Origin: Unio delphinus
Taxonomy: Eukaryota; Mollusca; Bivalvia; Unionida; Unionidae
Assembly (NCBI GenBank): GCA_029339505.1
Contig: JAQISU010000081.1
Location: forward strand, 18,540,001 to 18,604,000
Reading direction: 5' to 3'
DNA length: 64,000 nt
Below, in pieces: positions 22,975 through 36,363 of the stretch (position 1 is its first letter; every line of letters begins with the position of its first letter). Under the pieces are notes generated by a model, which did no database searches, was not told the DNA's origin, and saw only the letters and a list, made by a program, of their open reading frames with translations. The translations under genes were made by a program, and so were the position numbers.

Positions 22975-25769
22975 GTTAAAAGAATATATTGTCAGGACAT
23001 AAAAAACAGTTATGCAATATATAATTGACAAAAGATGAGGGATATGCTGTTTTCTGCATTTCTTTGTTAAGTTTTGAATACTGTATCCAGTTATATAAAA
23101 TCTGTATTAAAGGGACTGTTTACACATTTTTAGTTCATTTTGAGATAGAAAAATTTATTATAAATAGGTCATCTTTCATTAAATCATCAAATGTTATCAG
23201 CTTTGTGTTAATTATATACTTCTGAAGTGAAGCGGAGTAAAACTAGTTTTATGATCGTACATTTTTTTACCTACTTTTGTCCTGACTTTGACCAGATTTA
23301 ATTGTTTCAGGATGCATGGCTACAGTAATTGTAGTTAGAAAGAAATATACAAACCAGCTCAAGTATCCTTGAAAACATAAAATTATATTAGCATCTAACT
23401 GCAATCTGAAGCATATGAAGAGACATGTAAGAAACTTAGTTTTGATATATATTACATAGCAGGTGTAGAAATCATAATCATCCTATCCATTATGCAGGTA
23501 AATCCTCAACCCATTTATTCTCATAGCTTCAGGTGCTACATAAGAGTCAGGTTAATTTTGTACCAAGTGCACCAGGACCTATTATACATGTATCATTTAC
23601 ATTCATCAAAAGTCAGGACAAATGTAGGTGACATTTTTTAATAGAATATGTATATTATTTAATCTTCTCAATACCAAATCTATGTTATGATGCATTGTAT
23701 GATATGTAATGAACAGAAAATTCATAATTTTATAAGATCTGTATAAGACTAACATTTTTCATTGAACTTTGTATGTCAGAATTTATAAAGTCCTTTAAAA
23801 TTTGGAATATAATAATGAAAAGTTGTTTAAAGAGCCAAATGACTGTCAATGGTTTAAACATCCCACATTAAATAATATAAGTTACTGTTGACATTTATTG
23901 CCACATTTGGTATTCAAAGCCGAATGTTGTCTGCCAACACTGTCCTTTACAACTGAAAATAGCTTGGAATTCAATAAAACCATTTATGACTACAAAGACA
24001 AATTATATCTACAAGAAATATCTAACCATGTTAGAAATTTATGAAGATGGCAACTACCTGAGATTTAATATGTTGTACATTTGTTTTTTTAATATTGGGA
24101 GCACCAGTGTATTGAATGACATGACAGTCCCTCCTACTCTTGGCTAATGGATTTCTAAAGTCAGGTGGAGAGCCATTCGACTGTGTATTCAAAGGATAGG
24201 TAGATGATATTTCAAGTGGCTATGGTCGATTGCTTGATTAGTCTCATTGAACTACTGTCATAGGTGCTGTAGATATTGTTGTGTTCCACTCATGTTTATT
24301 TTATGTTAAAGGTTGTTTTGTTTGAAAAAATAATATAAAGAGAATGAGGAAATGTCACTCTTAATCTTTGTCAAAGAGATGAAGGAGATAATTAAGACTG
24401 TATTATATTTGCAATTGTTTTCAATATCTTTTTGTTTACTTGACGAAATAAGTGAGACCTCTCCAGGATATACCATTGATTATCTCTGATTCAGATTATT
24501 TTTGTATGCAATTAGGAATAATTTGGACCCTGTATAAATAGTATAATTATATGCATATACAAAGTTGACCAATACAGCAATTTGGAGTTTAATGCAACAC
24601 ATACAAGCTAGCTACTTTCAATTATTGTAAACCATTACTATGATCTACTTTAAAATTGTTATTCTATTATGTACTATATACATGCTTATAAGTGAGGCCA
24701 AACTGCAAACAACAAAGATCCTAATCTGTTGAAGTTTAATGCTACAGATCAAGTTCTGTGTTTGTTTGGCTGATTACTCTTTACTGCACAGAGCTAGATT
24801 TGCCATCTGGGTCTGTCCAGTTTGCAGTTGACTCTTAATTTGATGGGAACAAAATGGTTATTAATGGAATAAATTTTGTCTGAACACAATATTCAGATGA
24901 AATGAATTTGTAAAAAAAAAACATTTCATTGTATTTTGATAGTCTGCTCTACACTTTCTTAAGAGACACAATACTATAATGATGAATATTGTGATTTTAT
25001 TATATAATTTGTATGTTTTAAAAAAGGAAAAGTTGAACATTTGAAAGCCAACTCCTTAATTGTCTGTATGCCAGGAACAATTCTTTGAATGTGATTAGAT
25101 TGTCTGCCATATAGATTAGTAATTGGTGCAAGCATATAATTATTTGTTTACCTACCTTTTATCAGAATTACTTAAACCATGTAAAATTTGCTAAACATGA
25201 TATGAGTGTATTGTTTTATGTCACTGAAGTAAACATATTGTTCATACATACCATTTAGGGTGACCCTGAGTTCAGGCAAAGGTTGAAATGAGGTGCATTT
25301 AATCAGTTCTTGGGACGACTTTAAAGTAGTCATACCAGAGGTGCATTTTTTTATCCATGGAGAAATTTGTACAGGTATATGTTGTTTGGAGAGAAAATTG
25401 CAATGATTAAATATTTTGACTTAACGTAGGTAGATAATGTCACTATGATTGTGTTGACTTTGCCTGAAATTAAAGCAGGGTTTATTCAACACACATTGGT
25501 AAAAGATAAATAAAATTCTCAAAGAAACTGGGTTGAATAGTTTATATTGTCAGATGTGAATTTGTACCTATAGCATTCATACACAGAATTCAAAAGAGCA
25601 CATTTAAAATTGAAAGAACTGTATGCATCATTGCCCCACTCTTAAGGCTATATACCACTCCTGTTAGCTTAGAGTGATTGAGAGCTGTGCTGAGTTTTCA
25701 TATGACACCATATTAACTCACTAGCTCATCTAATTATGTTTTGATAGTATTGTCTTTCTTTTTTTGCAG

Positions 25770-25897
25770 GATCTATAGCTATGTGAATTTATTTCAAAAT
25801 GTCAATAGGATATGCATCGAGTAGGAATTAAAATATGAATTGGAAACACAGTTTACTAGATGATAACAGTCTTCATTCTGGATTTTATTAAATGCTG
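25770..25897 (+). other. Candidate noncoding 5' exon of the CCDC33-like gene
   Basis: A strong acceptor (pyrimidine tract TTTCTTTTTTTGCAG ending at 25769) and a consensus donor (CTG then GTAAGT at 25898) bound a 128-bp segment. It has stops in all plus-strand frames and only short upstream reading frames. It lies 10.5 kb before the first coding exon, whose own 5' end has an acceptor, so at least one upstream untranslated exon is required. This is the best candidate I see. Transcript data would be needed to confirm it. Confidence 0.45.
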
Positions 25898-28866
25898 GTA
25901 AGTAGAAGTGAAATCATCATTATTGAATATTCATGTCTTATGAATTTTGATTAAAAAGAAAAACATTTTGTCATAAGATGTAAATTTTAATTCTGTTTCA
26001 TTACATTTGAGCACAAAATTGTTAATTTCAATGTATTATCAACACAAAATGTGACAAATATTGATCAATACAAATATGGAGTGTTTGTGTTGGTCTAAAT
26101 AGGTGGTATGTAAACAAAGGTGATGTGTGCTGCTATAGTGAGGGATGTTCAAGTACAAATATGGACAGAATACCGATCAGTCTATTCCTTTAAATGAACA
26201 GCCTAAAATCTGTCAGCACTATATTTCTTCATATTGCATTGAAATTATCACACATTTATGAAACGGGGGGGGGCTACTTGTATCTTGGCTTGGTTACAAG
26301 AGAAACTGACATCTCTGGCAATAGCTGTCACTCATTACAAATGTAAAGTGAACATTAAATTCTGGCAGAATTTGGTTTCCTTACTAAATCTGCAAGAATT
26401 GTATGATGGCTGAATTATTGTGATTTACAGTAACATTAGGCTGACAATTTCACATGCCTATTGAAGCAATGCATGTCATGCTAAAAGCATGATTTTTTAC
26501 TTCCAAACCCCATGATATGGTCATGTTTAAAAAAAAAACAAAATTGGGTTTTAAAATAAAGGAATCATCTATACAACCCAGTCAGTGGCTTTATTACTGT
26601 TCCATTTTTTTACTTTTAAGTTTTACATCTTCTGTTTTTGGAATTTGAATCTTTTTATTTATAATTTTGTGCAGAACTAAATTCAGGTTCTATTAATTCC
26701 ATCAAAGAGATATGCATATCTTTTGAAATCAAAGTTATTTTGCACGACCCATGAAAGGATTTTACAGGTTCACCATAACCATATAGAATAAAAGCTAAAA
26801 TTATCAATCACAAATAGATGATATAAGAAGGGACAAAGATCAGTGCAGAATACTTAAACTCAGTTCAAATGATTATGTCACAAAACTTGATCAGGAAACT
26901 TCAACCAACTTTTTATTTCAAAAAGTCTCATATTTTAAGAATATAGATTATTCATAAGTAATCCAAAATAAACTGACATTTTAGAAATGTTTGTTACAAT
27001 TCAAAACAGCACAGAGGAGTAGTGATAACAAGCTTCAGTTTTCTAAAACTGGAGATTCAAAACACCTCTTTTTCAAAAGTATTTTAAAGAAATTTCCCAC
27101 AAACTGAAGCAGAGAAGAGAAAGTAAATCCATATTGCACATCAAAATCAACCATACATTCAACATGCAATGTTTCATAAGGTCAGTTGGTGGCTGGGTAT
27201 AATTGTCAAACTTTATAGTACTACACAATATTTTGATATTGAGGAACCCTACTATCAGGTATGACATCATAACATGAGTTCATATGTAACACATTAACAA
27301 ACTATAAGATTTTTGTCCTAGATGTCCCTTATTCCATCACACTACTCAGAACAGTGAAACTGAGAAACAAAAATACATCAGTTAAGCTTCATTAACTTGT
27401 GGCTTGCAAATCATAATTAATGTTCTTACACATTGGTGATTAACTTTAGCTGTCTTAATTCCAATAGTTATTTAAATTGGCAGGTAGTAAAATTATTGCT
27501 ATACGTTTGACAGACATTTTCTCCCACAGTGGGCTTTCTCTATAAATTGCTACAAATATTTTGAACATATTGAATGATGCGTGTAGAAAAAACATGTTGG
27601 CGGTCATGGTTTATCAGAATTTGTTCAACTCCATTTTGTAAATGAACATTGGGTAGTCTGGACTGACAACATAACCTAGCTTTATTTTATTCTAGCTATA
27701 TTTCTAATTTAAGTGGTTTGGCATTCTCACAATTCTGCTTTTACCACAAATTCCATTGATACATTAAGATCTGTAATGGCTTGTCTATACATGTTAAGTT
27801 AGCCAGAATTCTGGTCCTGGAACCAACAATATTTTGAAAAAGAAAATCTGGTCTCAAATTGTATTTTATTGGATGAAATTTTTATGAGGTTATAAAATAA
27901 GGTATACATTATTTGCCATCCTTGTAAAGTTACATCCTTGTCCATTTCTTAAAAACTACCTGCTTGAGTCAATCTTGAACTGTGACATCACAGGCCATGA
28001 AGGAAGGGTGCTAGCTCATGCCACAAAATCACATCTTTCGGCTTTAATGAGTGAGAGATCATAGCTTGTTGTATGCACTCAGTACTAGTAGTATGATAAT
28101 ATTTTGGTACTGCTCACCGCTCTAGGTCCGAAATTTTGTCCTCAAATCAGTGTACACCAACATGCATATATGAAAGTTACCATAAGATGCTCCAGCAAGA
28201 GGATAGTTAGGTGGAGACTTCAACCTAGATCAGTAACCATCAAAACTCCTATTATACTTCAGTTGCCAATGACTCAGATGCAAAGAGTGATTAGGGCCTT
28301 CCATTAGATTTAAAGTTGGAGGGTGAGTTGCCAAAGTAGGTGGAGGTTTTGGGAAACCTCCCTCAATGGGGGTGCATATTTTTATGACATAGCTGGGTGT
28401 AAAGTAAAACTAGCCAGATAAATCACCAAGCCCCCAGCTGATAAGGAAAACCCTGGTGATAATTATGGAACCGACCATAAGTGTACTGGCAAACGTGTAA
28501 ACATTTACTACATTGTAAGCTTCTGTAAATCCACTACATCTGTACACAGAGTTGTAAGTGGTTTTCCATTTCTGCCAACACTGTGTTGAACTCAGCTATA
28601 CTATTTATTTTATCCTCAAAAACTATCAAGTATAGCTTGGTCATTGTATTGAGACTCCTTTGTGCTGTCACAAGATGTTCTGAATAGATGTGTTATCATG
28701 AATGTAGACATGAGTGTTACCAGTGCTTCCAGTCAAACTGGTTAGTATTGATGTGACTCCAACATGTCTGATTGGTGTACCTATAATATTTATATTTTCA
28801 TAATTCCTGCCACATCCAGACCAACTGTGTTGCTGTGGTCATTTTGCAAATATCTACTAAAACTAC

Positions 28867-28868
<2 letters not shown>
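25898..28868. other. Likely first-intron DNA, nothing recognised
   Basis: AT-rich sequence without recognisable genes. A G7 run lies near 26265, and minus-strand frame 27073-27270 has no family resemblance. Confidence 0.5.

Positions 28869-28931
<63 letters not shown>
28869..28931 (-). repeat. (AAT)n tail of LINE copy D
   Basis: About 62 bases of AAT, which is (ATT)n on the LINE coding strand, abutting the conserved LINE 3' end at 28932. It explains the polyasparagine frame seen on the plus strand. Confidence 0.9.
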
Positions 28932-28934
<3 letters not shown>

Positions 28935-31900
28935 GACTTTGTATAGCGTCTAATCTTTCGAAGCGCTTTACACCATCAATAAAGATATGACTACACTACA
29001 GAACAACAAATGACAAAAACAATGAAATTGGAAAACATAAAAACATGCTGAAAACGTATTAGATACAAAACATGATTAGGTCGCTTAGTTTGTCCCTGCA
29101 GTCGAAACAGGTGAGTCTTAAGAGCACTCTTTAAAGGGACCACTGTGTCTTTGTGTCTAATTTCAATGGGCAAATCGTTCCACGTCACCGGGCTCTGGTG
29201 TGCAAACAAACATTGTCCATATGACTTTGTTTCCACCTTGGGAACAATGAGTATACGATTATCAGAAGAAGAACGTAAGGATCTAGCTGGTGTATACACA
29301 TGGGTGAGGCTGGATAGGTATGATGGACTGGAGTCTGTCAGTAAAACATAGCACAGAGAACAAATTTTGTGTTTGATCCTGTATCAAATTGATAGCCAAT
29401 GTAGGGTACAGAGCAGTGGTGAGGTGTGCTCTGATCGAGGTACTCTAAAGATGATCCGTGCAGCTGTTTTGAACTTTTTGAAATTTCTGGAGTAAATATT
29501 GTGACGAACCAGACAGAATTGAGTTACAATAGTCCAGTCTTGAAAGTACTAATGAACACACAAGTGTTTTAGTGGCATCAACTGAAATATATTAACAAAT
29601 GGAACTGATGCATCTCAATTCAAGATATGCAGCCTTGCATATGTTCATGACATGTTGGTACAATGTGAGAGTACTGTCTAGAGTAACGCCTAGGTTCCAT
29701 ACTGACTGAGAATTTAATGTTGGTGTTGCTGATATTTATTGTCTGAGGTAAAGGATGTGAATGAGAAAGTCTTTGTGTTGTGATCAGAATAGCCTCAGTT
29801 TTATCATCATTCATCTGCAGCTTGTTACATATCATCCATGATTTCACATCAGAAATGTACTTCTCTACTCTATGGATGGTAACATCAACTTCAGTTGGGT
29901 GGCTAGACTTGTATATTTGGGTGTCATCAGCATACAATTGGTGCGACACTGGGTGATGATCTATGACACTTGAGAGTGGCTAAGTATACAGAATAAAGAG
30001 CCCTGTGGAACACCACAACATACGTTAACTGGGCTGGAGTGTATTCCATTTGCAGATATAATTTGTGTCCTGTTGACTAAGTAGGACTTGAACCACTGTA
30101 AGGCTATATTCTGAATGCCAAATATATGCTGGAGACAGTGAAGCAATATATCATGGTCTATTGTGTCAAATGCTGCAGATAAATCCAGGAGAGTGAGGAC
30201 TGTAATTTATCCACTATCCAAAGCAGAGAGAATGTCACTAAATACTTTCAGAAGAGTAGTTTCCATACTGTGGCAAGGGCGATATGCAGACTGTACATTG
30301 CAAAAAAAACTGTTGAATTCAAATGAGATACAAGTTGAGTTAAAACAATCTTTTCTAAGATTTTTGATATGAATGGGAGATTAGAAACTGGGCGGTAGTT
30401 TTTTATATCGTTATGGTCCAGTGTTGGTTTCTTCAGCAGTGGCTTTACGATGGCAGTTTTGAAAAATGATGAGATTCCCCTCATGAGCAAGAGATATTAA
30501 TAACATCAGTTAGTGAAGGCAATGATGTATCTAAGCACTCAAGCAGCAGTGATGTTGGAATTGGATCAAGTTCACAAGACTTTGATGTACTTTTCATCAC
30601 GATTGTCCATACTAAATCAATAGAAACAGGTTCAAATGCTCCTTACGCTTGTCACTGAAATTCTGCATCATAACTGTATGGTGATGAATCAGTTGAAATT
30701 GTGCTGTCAAGCGAATCTCTAATGGTTTGTACTTTGTCATCGAAGAAATTTGCAAATTGGTCTGATAGGTCTAGTGGAGAGAAGGTTGTTGGAAGTGGTG
30801 TACATTTGTTCCTTGACATTAGTTTGTTAGTTGTCTCAAAGAGCTCTTTGCAGCTGGAACTCTCCGTGATCTTAGTACTGTAGTGGGATGATTTGGCTAA
30901 ATCGACTATGTTTGTGATGTTCTTCTTAGCGGCTTTGTAGATTTGTTTATGAATAGTGAGTCTGGTGGAAAACCAAAGCCTCTCTGCTTTTCGGCGATGT
31001 CTTTTAGCAGTGCGAAGCTGGTATACCATGGAGAACATGTTTTTATTGATACTCTGCATTTGGTGGCTGGGGCATGTTTTTCAAGCAGTGAACGCAGGCA
31101 GTTATCAAGTTGTTTTGCAGTTGGATGTAAGAAAGTTGTTAGGTTTTCTTGGATGTCATGAATGAATTTGGTTCTATTTATCACACGGAGGTTTCTCTTA
31201 GTAGCAAATAGAATTGGAAGGTTAGGGACTGATACATCGAGATGGCATACAATGCAGAGGTGATCCAATGCAAGTTTGTGGGATACAAGGGTGGATTGCA
31301 GAATATTATTATCAGGTCTATAAAGAAACCAGTCTAAAATGTGACCAAGTTTATGGGTAGGTTGGTTAACTGTTTAAGATTGAAAACATGAATGGAATCT
31401 AGGAGTTTTGACATGTATGGTTTACCAGCACAGTCAAAATGAAAGTTGAAATCTCCAAGAATAATTAGGTTGCCACCTATTGAATTTCCATACTCTAGAA
31501 GATTTGGAAACTGCTCCAGAAAGAGAGATTCAGTCAGCTTGTTTTTTTCTACTAGGAGGAGGACGGTAGAGACAGAAAAAAAATGGACTGACTTTTGTTC
31601 CAGTGTGAGCGTTGTTTGGACTACTTCAAATGATGTGTGGCAGAAATTGAAGGTTGTGTTGTATTTAAGGCATTTGATCATGGAATTCTTTGTAATTACA
31701 GCAATTCCACCTCCACGAGAGTTGCGGGGGAATGACTTGATGGAGTAATCGCTGGGTGTTAAATCCGCACACTTAGATTCATCACCTGCGGAATGTAACC
31801 AAGTTTCTGTCAGGAAGAAGACGTCAATATTCTGATCGTTGATAGAATTAACAATTTCTGTGAGCTTTTCCAGTAATCCTAGTGATTGAGCGTTGAATAA

Positions 31901-32275
31901 TGTAATACGTAGTGGTATCCCTGGGACAGTTGACACAACGGTTGACGATTTAAGAAGAATTTGAACCAGGTTATTAAAATTAATGGCAGAATTTTTAAGT
32001 TGTTTATCCGTTACGGGCAAAAGGGAGATAAGTGGAATTCTTCCTGTTCTACGCCGGCCAGCTTTGAAAAAATGTTTCTTTTTTCACTTCCGTTTACATT
32101 TAAGAAATGATGAATGTATTCCCAGTTTATTTAGTCTTGATCACAATGTAGTATCTAGAACCAAGGTGTGGTCATTTAATCCAATTAATGAGGGTCCGTC
32201 GTATTGTAAGCGGTATAGTGACGGCGGTTTATTACAAAACGAATGACGTCTTAACATTGGGACAAAACAGCTGAG
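28932..32275 (-). mobile_element. CR1/L2-like LINE, copy D, the most complete copy
   Basis: Minus-strand ORF2 remains of about 3.3 kb. From the 5' end comes a basic leader (AGRRRTGRIPL near 32040-32065). The apurinic endonuclease (32020-31334) contains NIDVFFLTETWL, SRGGGIAVIT and GDFNFHFD. The linker follows (31268-30650). The reverse transcriptase has NYRPVSNLPFISKILEKIV (near 30400), LDLSAAFDTIDHDILLHCLQ (near 30160), GVPQGS (near 30010) and LYADDTQIYKSS (near 29920). The C-terminal domain runs to about 29000 and ends in a 3' segment with AAAGCGCTT and the ATT tail. These domains define a non-LTR retrotransposon polyprotein. Several frameshifts and stops prevent full translation, although the endonuclease frame is intact for 228 codons. 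It lies in the proposed first intron of the CCDC33-like gene, in antisense. Confidence 0.92.
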
Positions 32276-32700
32276 AAAAATTCTAATTGTTCTCGTTTCC
32301 AAAACAAGGAGATGAATTAACACATTCGAACGGAACAGCCAATGCATGATGAAACACAATAATGTAGATAATGATAGAGAACAAGCACAAATATCATAAA
32401 TATAGCACAAAATCAGAAGAGCCTATCTCAAGCAGTTACGTGATGGCGTCCATCTTTCCGGAACTACATGCATATGTTTAAATTCTGTAATCATTTTTTT
32501 TGGGCTTGGTCATGTTTACAGCATCAGTAGAATCAAGGGACATTTTGAAGCCAGTAGTTTCCTTCTATTCCCACTTAGCCCATACCTCATACTCATTCTT
32601 TATTGGCTGTTTTGTCAATTTTCTTAAGGTGCTGGGTAAAACAGGGCCTGCAAGGAAGGGATTGTCAAAGATCCACTGGTGATCATCATTATTTAAAATA
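32276..32700. other. Noncoding stretch
   Basis: Sequence upstream of LINE copy D that may include its 5' untranslated part. Nothing else recognised. Confidence 0.4.
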
Positions 32701-33360
32701 TTGCTTGGGTGTTCTCATAATTGACTTGTAGATATGTGGTGGTAGCCGTGGCAGGTTCTTTAAGTGCTACCTTGATGTATGCATTGAGTGCCATTTTGGA
32801 TCTTACCAACTTTGTCTCCAATTTTTCCAATGCCTAATTGGATGATCTTGATCATTTCTATCAAGTATCCTGTGGTGTCTGTGGTTGCTCTCTTGGCTTT
32901 TTTATATTTTGATGCATTTGGCTGTTTTAACAACAGGACCATTTTCAGCTTCTGTTTCCACCATCACTGCTATGGTTCTTGCAACTTTCTTTACCTCTGC
33001 TATGGATCCTGTCTTCTTAGCTGCAATCTCTTTTGTTGGTTTGATCAGTTGTGCAAATCTTTGTTCAAATCCCGCTGAGATCTTCCATTGTTTGTCATGA
33101 CTGTAACATATATTGGACACATTTGCAGCTGGCTATAACATTTGGATTAAATTCCAGGTGTTTGCATCAATCCCCATATGCTGCTATCTGTCACCTAAGA
33201 CTTTGCCATCATATTTACCAGTCAAAATCCATGGTAAAGAAACTGTAAAGCTCCTGATAGACTGTGAACATATCCTGAATCTCATCTCACGAGTAATCAA
33301 CAGCAGACCAGGTCTAATGAATGTTTGCAAGGCCATATGCAATAATACAGGAAAATATTA
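32700..33360 (-). pseudogene. Unrecognised coding-like segment
   Basis: The minus strand carries two overlapping frames (33120-32902 and 32942-32760) that read as one charged, helical-looking protein if a single shift near 32905-32940 is allowed. It has segments FEQRFAQLIKPTKEIAAKKT, MVETEAENGPVVKTAKCIK and YLIEMIKIIQLGIGKIGDKV. Plus-strand frames over the same DNA are open too (32788-33361) and end LIDCEHILNLISRVINSRPG, so the coding strand is uncertain. I recognise no domain. It could be a processed pseudogene, an element gene or chance. Confidence 0.3.
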
Positions 33361-35443
33361 AAATATTACGGTTGTCTTGAAGTTATGTACATACGAGTTT
33401 TCTATTTGACCTTGTCCAAAAGCCCATGATGTACCAGACCAGGGGCATTTATAAACAGCAGACTAAATAGCTAAAATGTTCTCTCTGAGTGTGAATTAAA
33501 TATTTAGTTAATTATCAATGTAAACATGATTACCTGAATTTGAGCTAAAAGATACTCTTTGATTCTGACCTTAGAATCTTCTGGAATGGAAAATACCATT
33601 AAGTGACACAGTATTTCCAGAAAATGGTAATTGCAACTTAGGTCAAGTAGAAGAGTATATAATATTGTTTATCTCAAAATTACTCATTCTTGAAGCAAAA
33701 TCAGTCTTACTGTTGTGTTCAGCTTTTCATTTTGATGGATGTTTTTTTTTCTTTTTTCTTTTCTTTCTGGAATTACAAAGTCTTAATAGTATTCTTGGAC
33801 TGGAATGGTAATTTGGAGTTATAGTGAATGCAGACAAGGACATATTGGATTATATTATTGAGATACATCAGCATCTTAACACATTATCACAATCCAGGCT
33901 ACTGGCACATGAGTATATTCAAGACTACAGGCACATCAACACACAATATTGGAACTTGTTTGGAATAGCACTTAAATTTAGTAGGAACTTTATGCATTTG
34001 GACTTGTGATAGACTTTTAGGACTGTTTGGGATTTAATTCACAATAATGTAAGTTCTTTTTAAATTTTCACTTTTGTATTTTGAGGAAGAAAAATTATTT
34101 GTTGAATTTTATAAAATTTATTGAATTCTGCTCTTTTCTGGTACTGCGTTTTAAGACAGTGGAGTGGTAACACCACATACTGAATTTGAGTGAGAGCAGC
34201 AAATATTAGTCAGCAATTTTAATTTAATATTCATTAGTCCATTTGATTTTAAGACTTGTCTATTATGGTTGTGGTTATACAAATGTATGCTCAGCCATGT
34301 GTGTATGGTGTGTATATTCATACATGCATGTACTGATGTGTGTGTGTGTGATATATTAGCATTCTGAGTTAACTAGTTAATATTTTGATTGGTAGCAGTT
34401 AAATTGCTTCAGAAAAGAGCTTTTGATCAGTGTTACTTGCTAAATCGGGAACAATATGGGCTTGTGTTCACTCTTTTGGCAAATTATCTTGTACTTGGTC
34501 AGGTATAATATTTGGATGCAGGTAGTTAGGAATTTTGAATGCTGTTCTTATCTATTAATATTGGACCTAATGATGATAAATAATGCTTGTAGGTTGGAGC
34601 ACAAAAAACTTTGTTTTCAGCAATAATGGACACTGAAGTATGACATTTCTTATTTCCCTGTTAAAATTCCAGGCCAGTTATTTTAATATCAAAATGGTCA
34701 GTTCTAAGTCTAAAATGTATCGTAAATGATCAGTGTACAGAAAAATACCATTATCAGAATTGAATTATTCATTTGACAGTAATTGATCTCAAATTATCAG
34801 TATAAACCCATGCTGTTTATAGTAAATATATGTTTGAAATAGTTTTATTTGGTATACATATATTCTTAAAATCTTCAATTTATTTATGTTCATTCCTCAG
34901 TTCATGCATTACATCAGTATACATAAAATTCGTACAGCCCTATTTATTAGGTCAGTCACATTTGCTGTTAACTTTATTGCAACCTTAGTAATACAACAGA
35001 ATACAACTCGAAGAGTCAAGATAAAAGATTAACTTTTGAGTGTGTATTTTTTCTCAAATTGATTTCTACACAGAGGTTTCCTTTTCAAGAGGTTTAATGG
35101 GCTTTAATGATTAGATCTGAAGTATTTGAAAAGTTTTAATGATCAAGTTGTTCCTCAGAGACAATACCTCTCAGCTACATTCTTTCATATTGTTAACTTT
35201 GTTGGAATTTTATCATTATTGTAACAAGGAATGAATTATCCCCAATGAATACATTAAACTAGTTTCTGAGTTTTACTATTTTCAGAAATATCATTGTCCT
35301 GCAAGATTTTGGAGAAAATGTTTCAGTTACTTTGTGTACTCACATAGAACTTCGATCAATTGCAAAAAACATAGACCCTGATCAGCAATATATTACATAA
35401 TGCACTGGCTGATCACTGTATGTGTTTTTTACTTTACTGATCA
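33361..35443. other. Intronic DNA with one weak exon candidate
   Basis: No gene recognised. A segment 33834-34048 is bounded by a weak acceptor (GAATGCAG) and a good donor (AAT then GTAAGT at 34049) and could be an alternative 5' untranslated exon. Its pyrimidine tract is poor, so I rate it low. A (TG)n-like tract lies near 34335. Confidence 0.35.
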
Positions 35444-35451
35444 GTCCTAAC

Positions 35452-35628
35452 CAACGTTCCCTCGAAGCTGTGCATGCGTGCAGCTGCTCAGGCATTCCAG
35501 CGCAGCTGAATTGTCAATCCAACGTTAAGTTTTGCTTAATCCAACGTTACATTTTCTCGTCTCCTTAATGCTTGCGCAATGCAGCAACCACTATGCGCAC
35601 ATCTACCATTCGCTTAGAGGGAACGTTG
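35452..35628. mobile_element. 177-bp hAT-like MITE with 8-bp target duplication
   Basis: Terminal inverted repeats start CAACGTTCCCTC and end GAGGGAACGTTG, perfect over 12 bp and extendable by GAAGC/GCTTA with one mismatch. The element is flanked by identical 8-bp copies of GTCCTAAC at 35444-35451 and 35629-35636. An 8-bp duplication is the mark of hAT-superfamily insertion. The interior is GC-richer than its surroundings (TGCATGCGTGCAGC near 35470) and contains no coding sequence, so it must have been moved by a transposase supplied elsewhere. Confidence 0.87.
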
Positions 35629-35636
35629 GTCCTAAC

Positions 35637-36363
35637 TAGCCGTACAGACATAGATCTGCCTGTGCAGGTGTGGCAGATTTGGATCCATGCAGGTTGCATT
35701 TGAATCGAACTTGTAACTGAGTATATAAAATGATAATATGCATGCAAGAAAGTTTTTTTTGCATGTAATACCAGTATATAAAAGACACTCATTTGACCAC
35801 AGGAGTTTGACCATTGTGGACAGGTTTTTCTCCTTGAAAAGAATTACACAAACTGGGTAACCTTAATGAAAATCTGCCACTCAGTGTTAGTAAATGTAAA
35901 ACTGTTATGTGAGCATGTTTGTATTTTACTATGCGTAAAGATGTGTACAATGCAGACTGGCCACAAGAAGTTGAGAAAAATCACAATTATAGCACCAAAA
36001 ATACACTAATTTTAATTATGAAAATATTAAACTGATAAAATTCCAGTCTTTTGCAGGTTTGCAATGTGAGTAGCCTTTTCATCATTCTTCTGTTAATTTT
36101 ATATTTTTGCCTATAAGTTGAGCTGTACCATTTAAAATTATACATTATTTTTTAACGTTTGTTCAGGATCTTAAAAATAAACACGTCTTCAAAAGCAATT
36201 AGAAAACTCATTAAAAATTAAAGAAATTCAAGAATTTAAAAAAAGTTAAGTGCAAATTTGTCATTTGGCCACTGTGGCAGACCCTGCAGGTGTGGTAACC
36301 ATGATGATGTAGGTTTTGTTTGTGAAGAATCCGTATTTAAAGTTTATCTATGTCATTTTTCAG
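35637..36363. other. Intron sequence before the first coding exon
   Basis: AT-rich intron. Minus-strand frames near 35565-35814 have no recognisable content. It ends in the acceptor TTTTTCAG at 36363. Confidence 0.6.

Larger units (their letters stand above)
21540..25769. other. Intergenic DNA with microsatellites
   Basis: No gene or element supported in this 4.2 kb apart from the two microsatellites listed separately. It probably holds the promoter region of the CCDC33-like gene, but no core promoter can be pointed to. Confidence 0.5.

Noticed and set aside
28764..28946. Polyasparagine protein
   Set aside because: Chance frame through the (AAT)n tail of a LINE.
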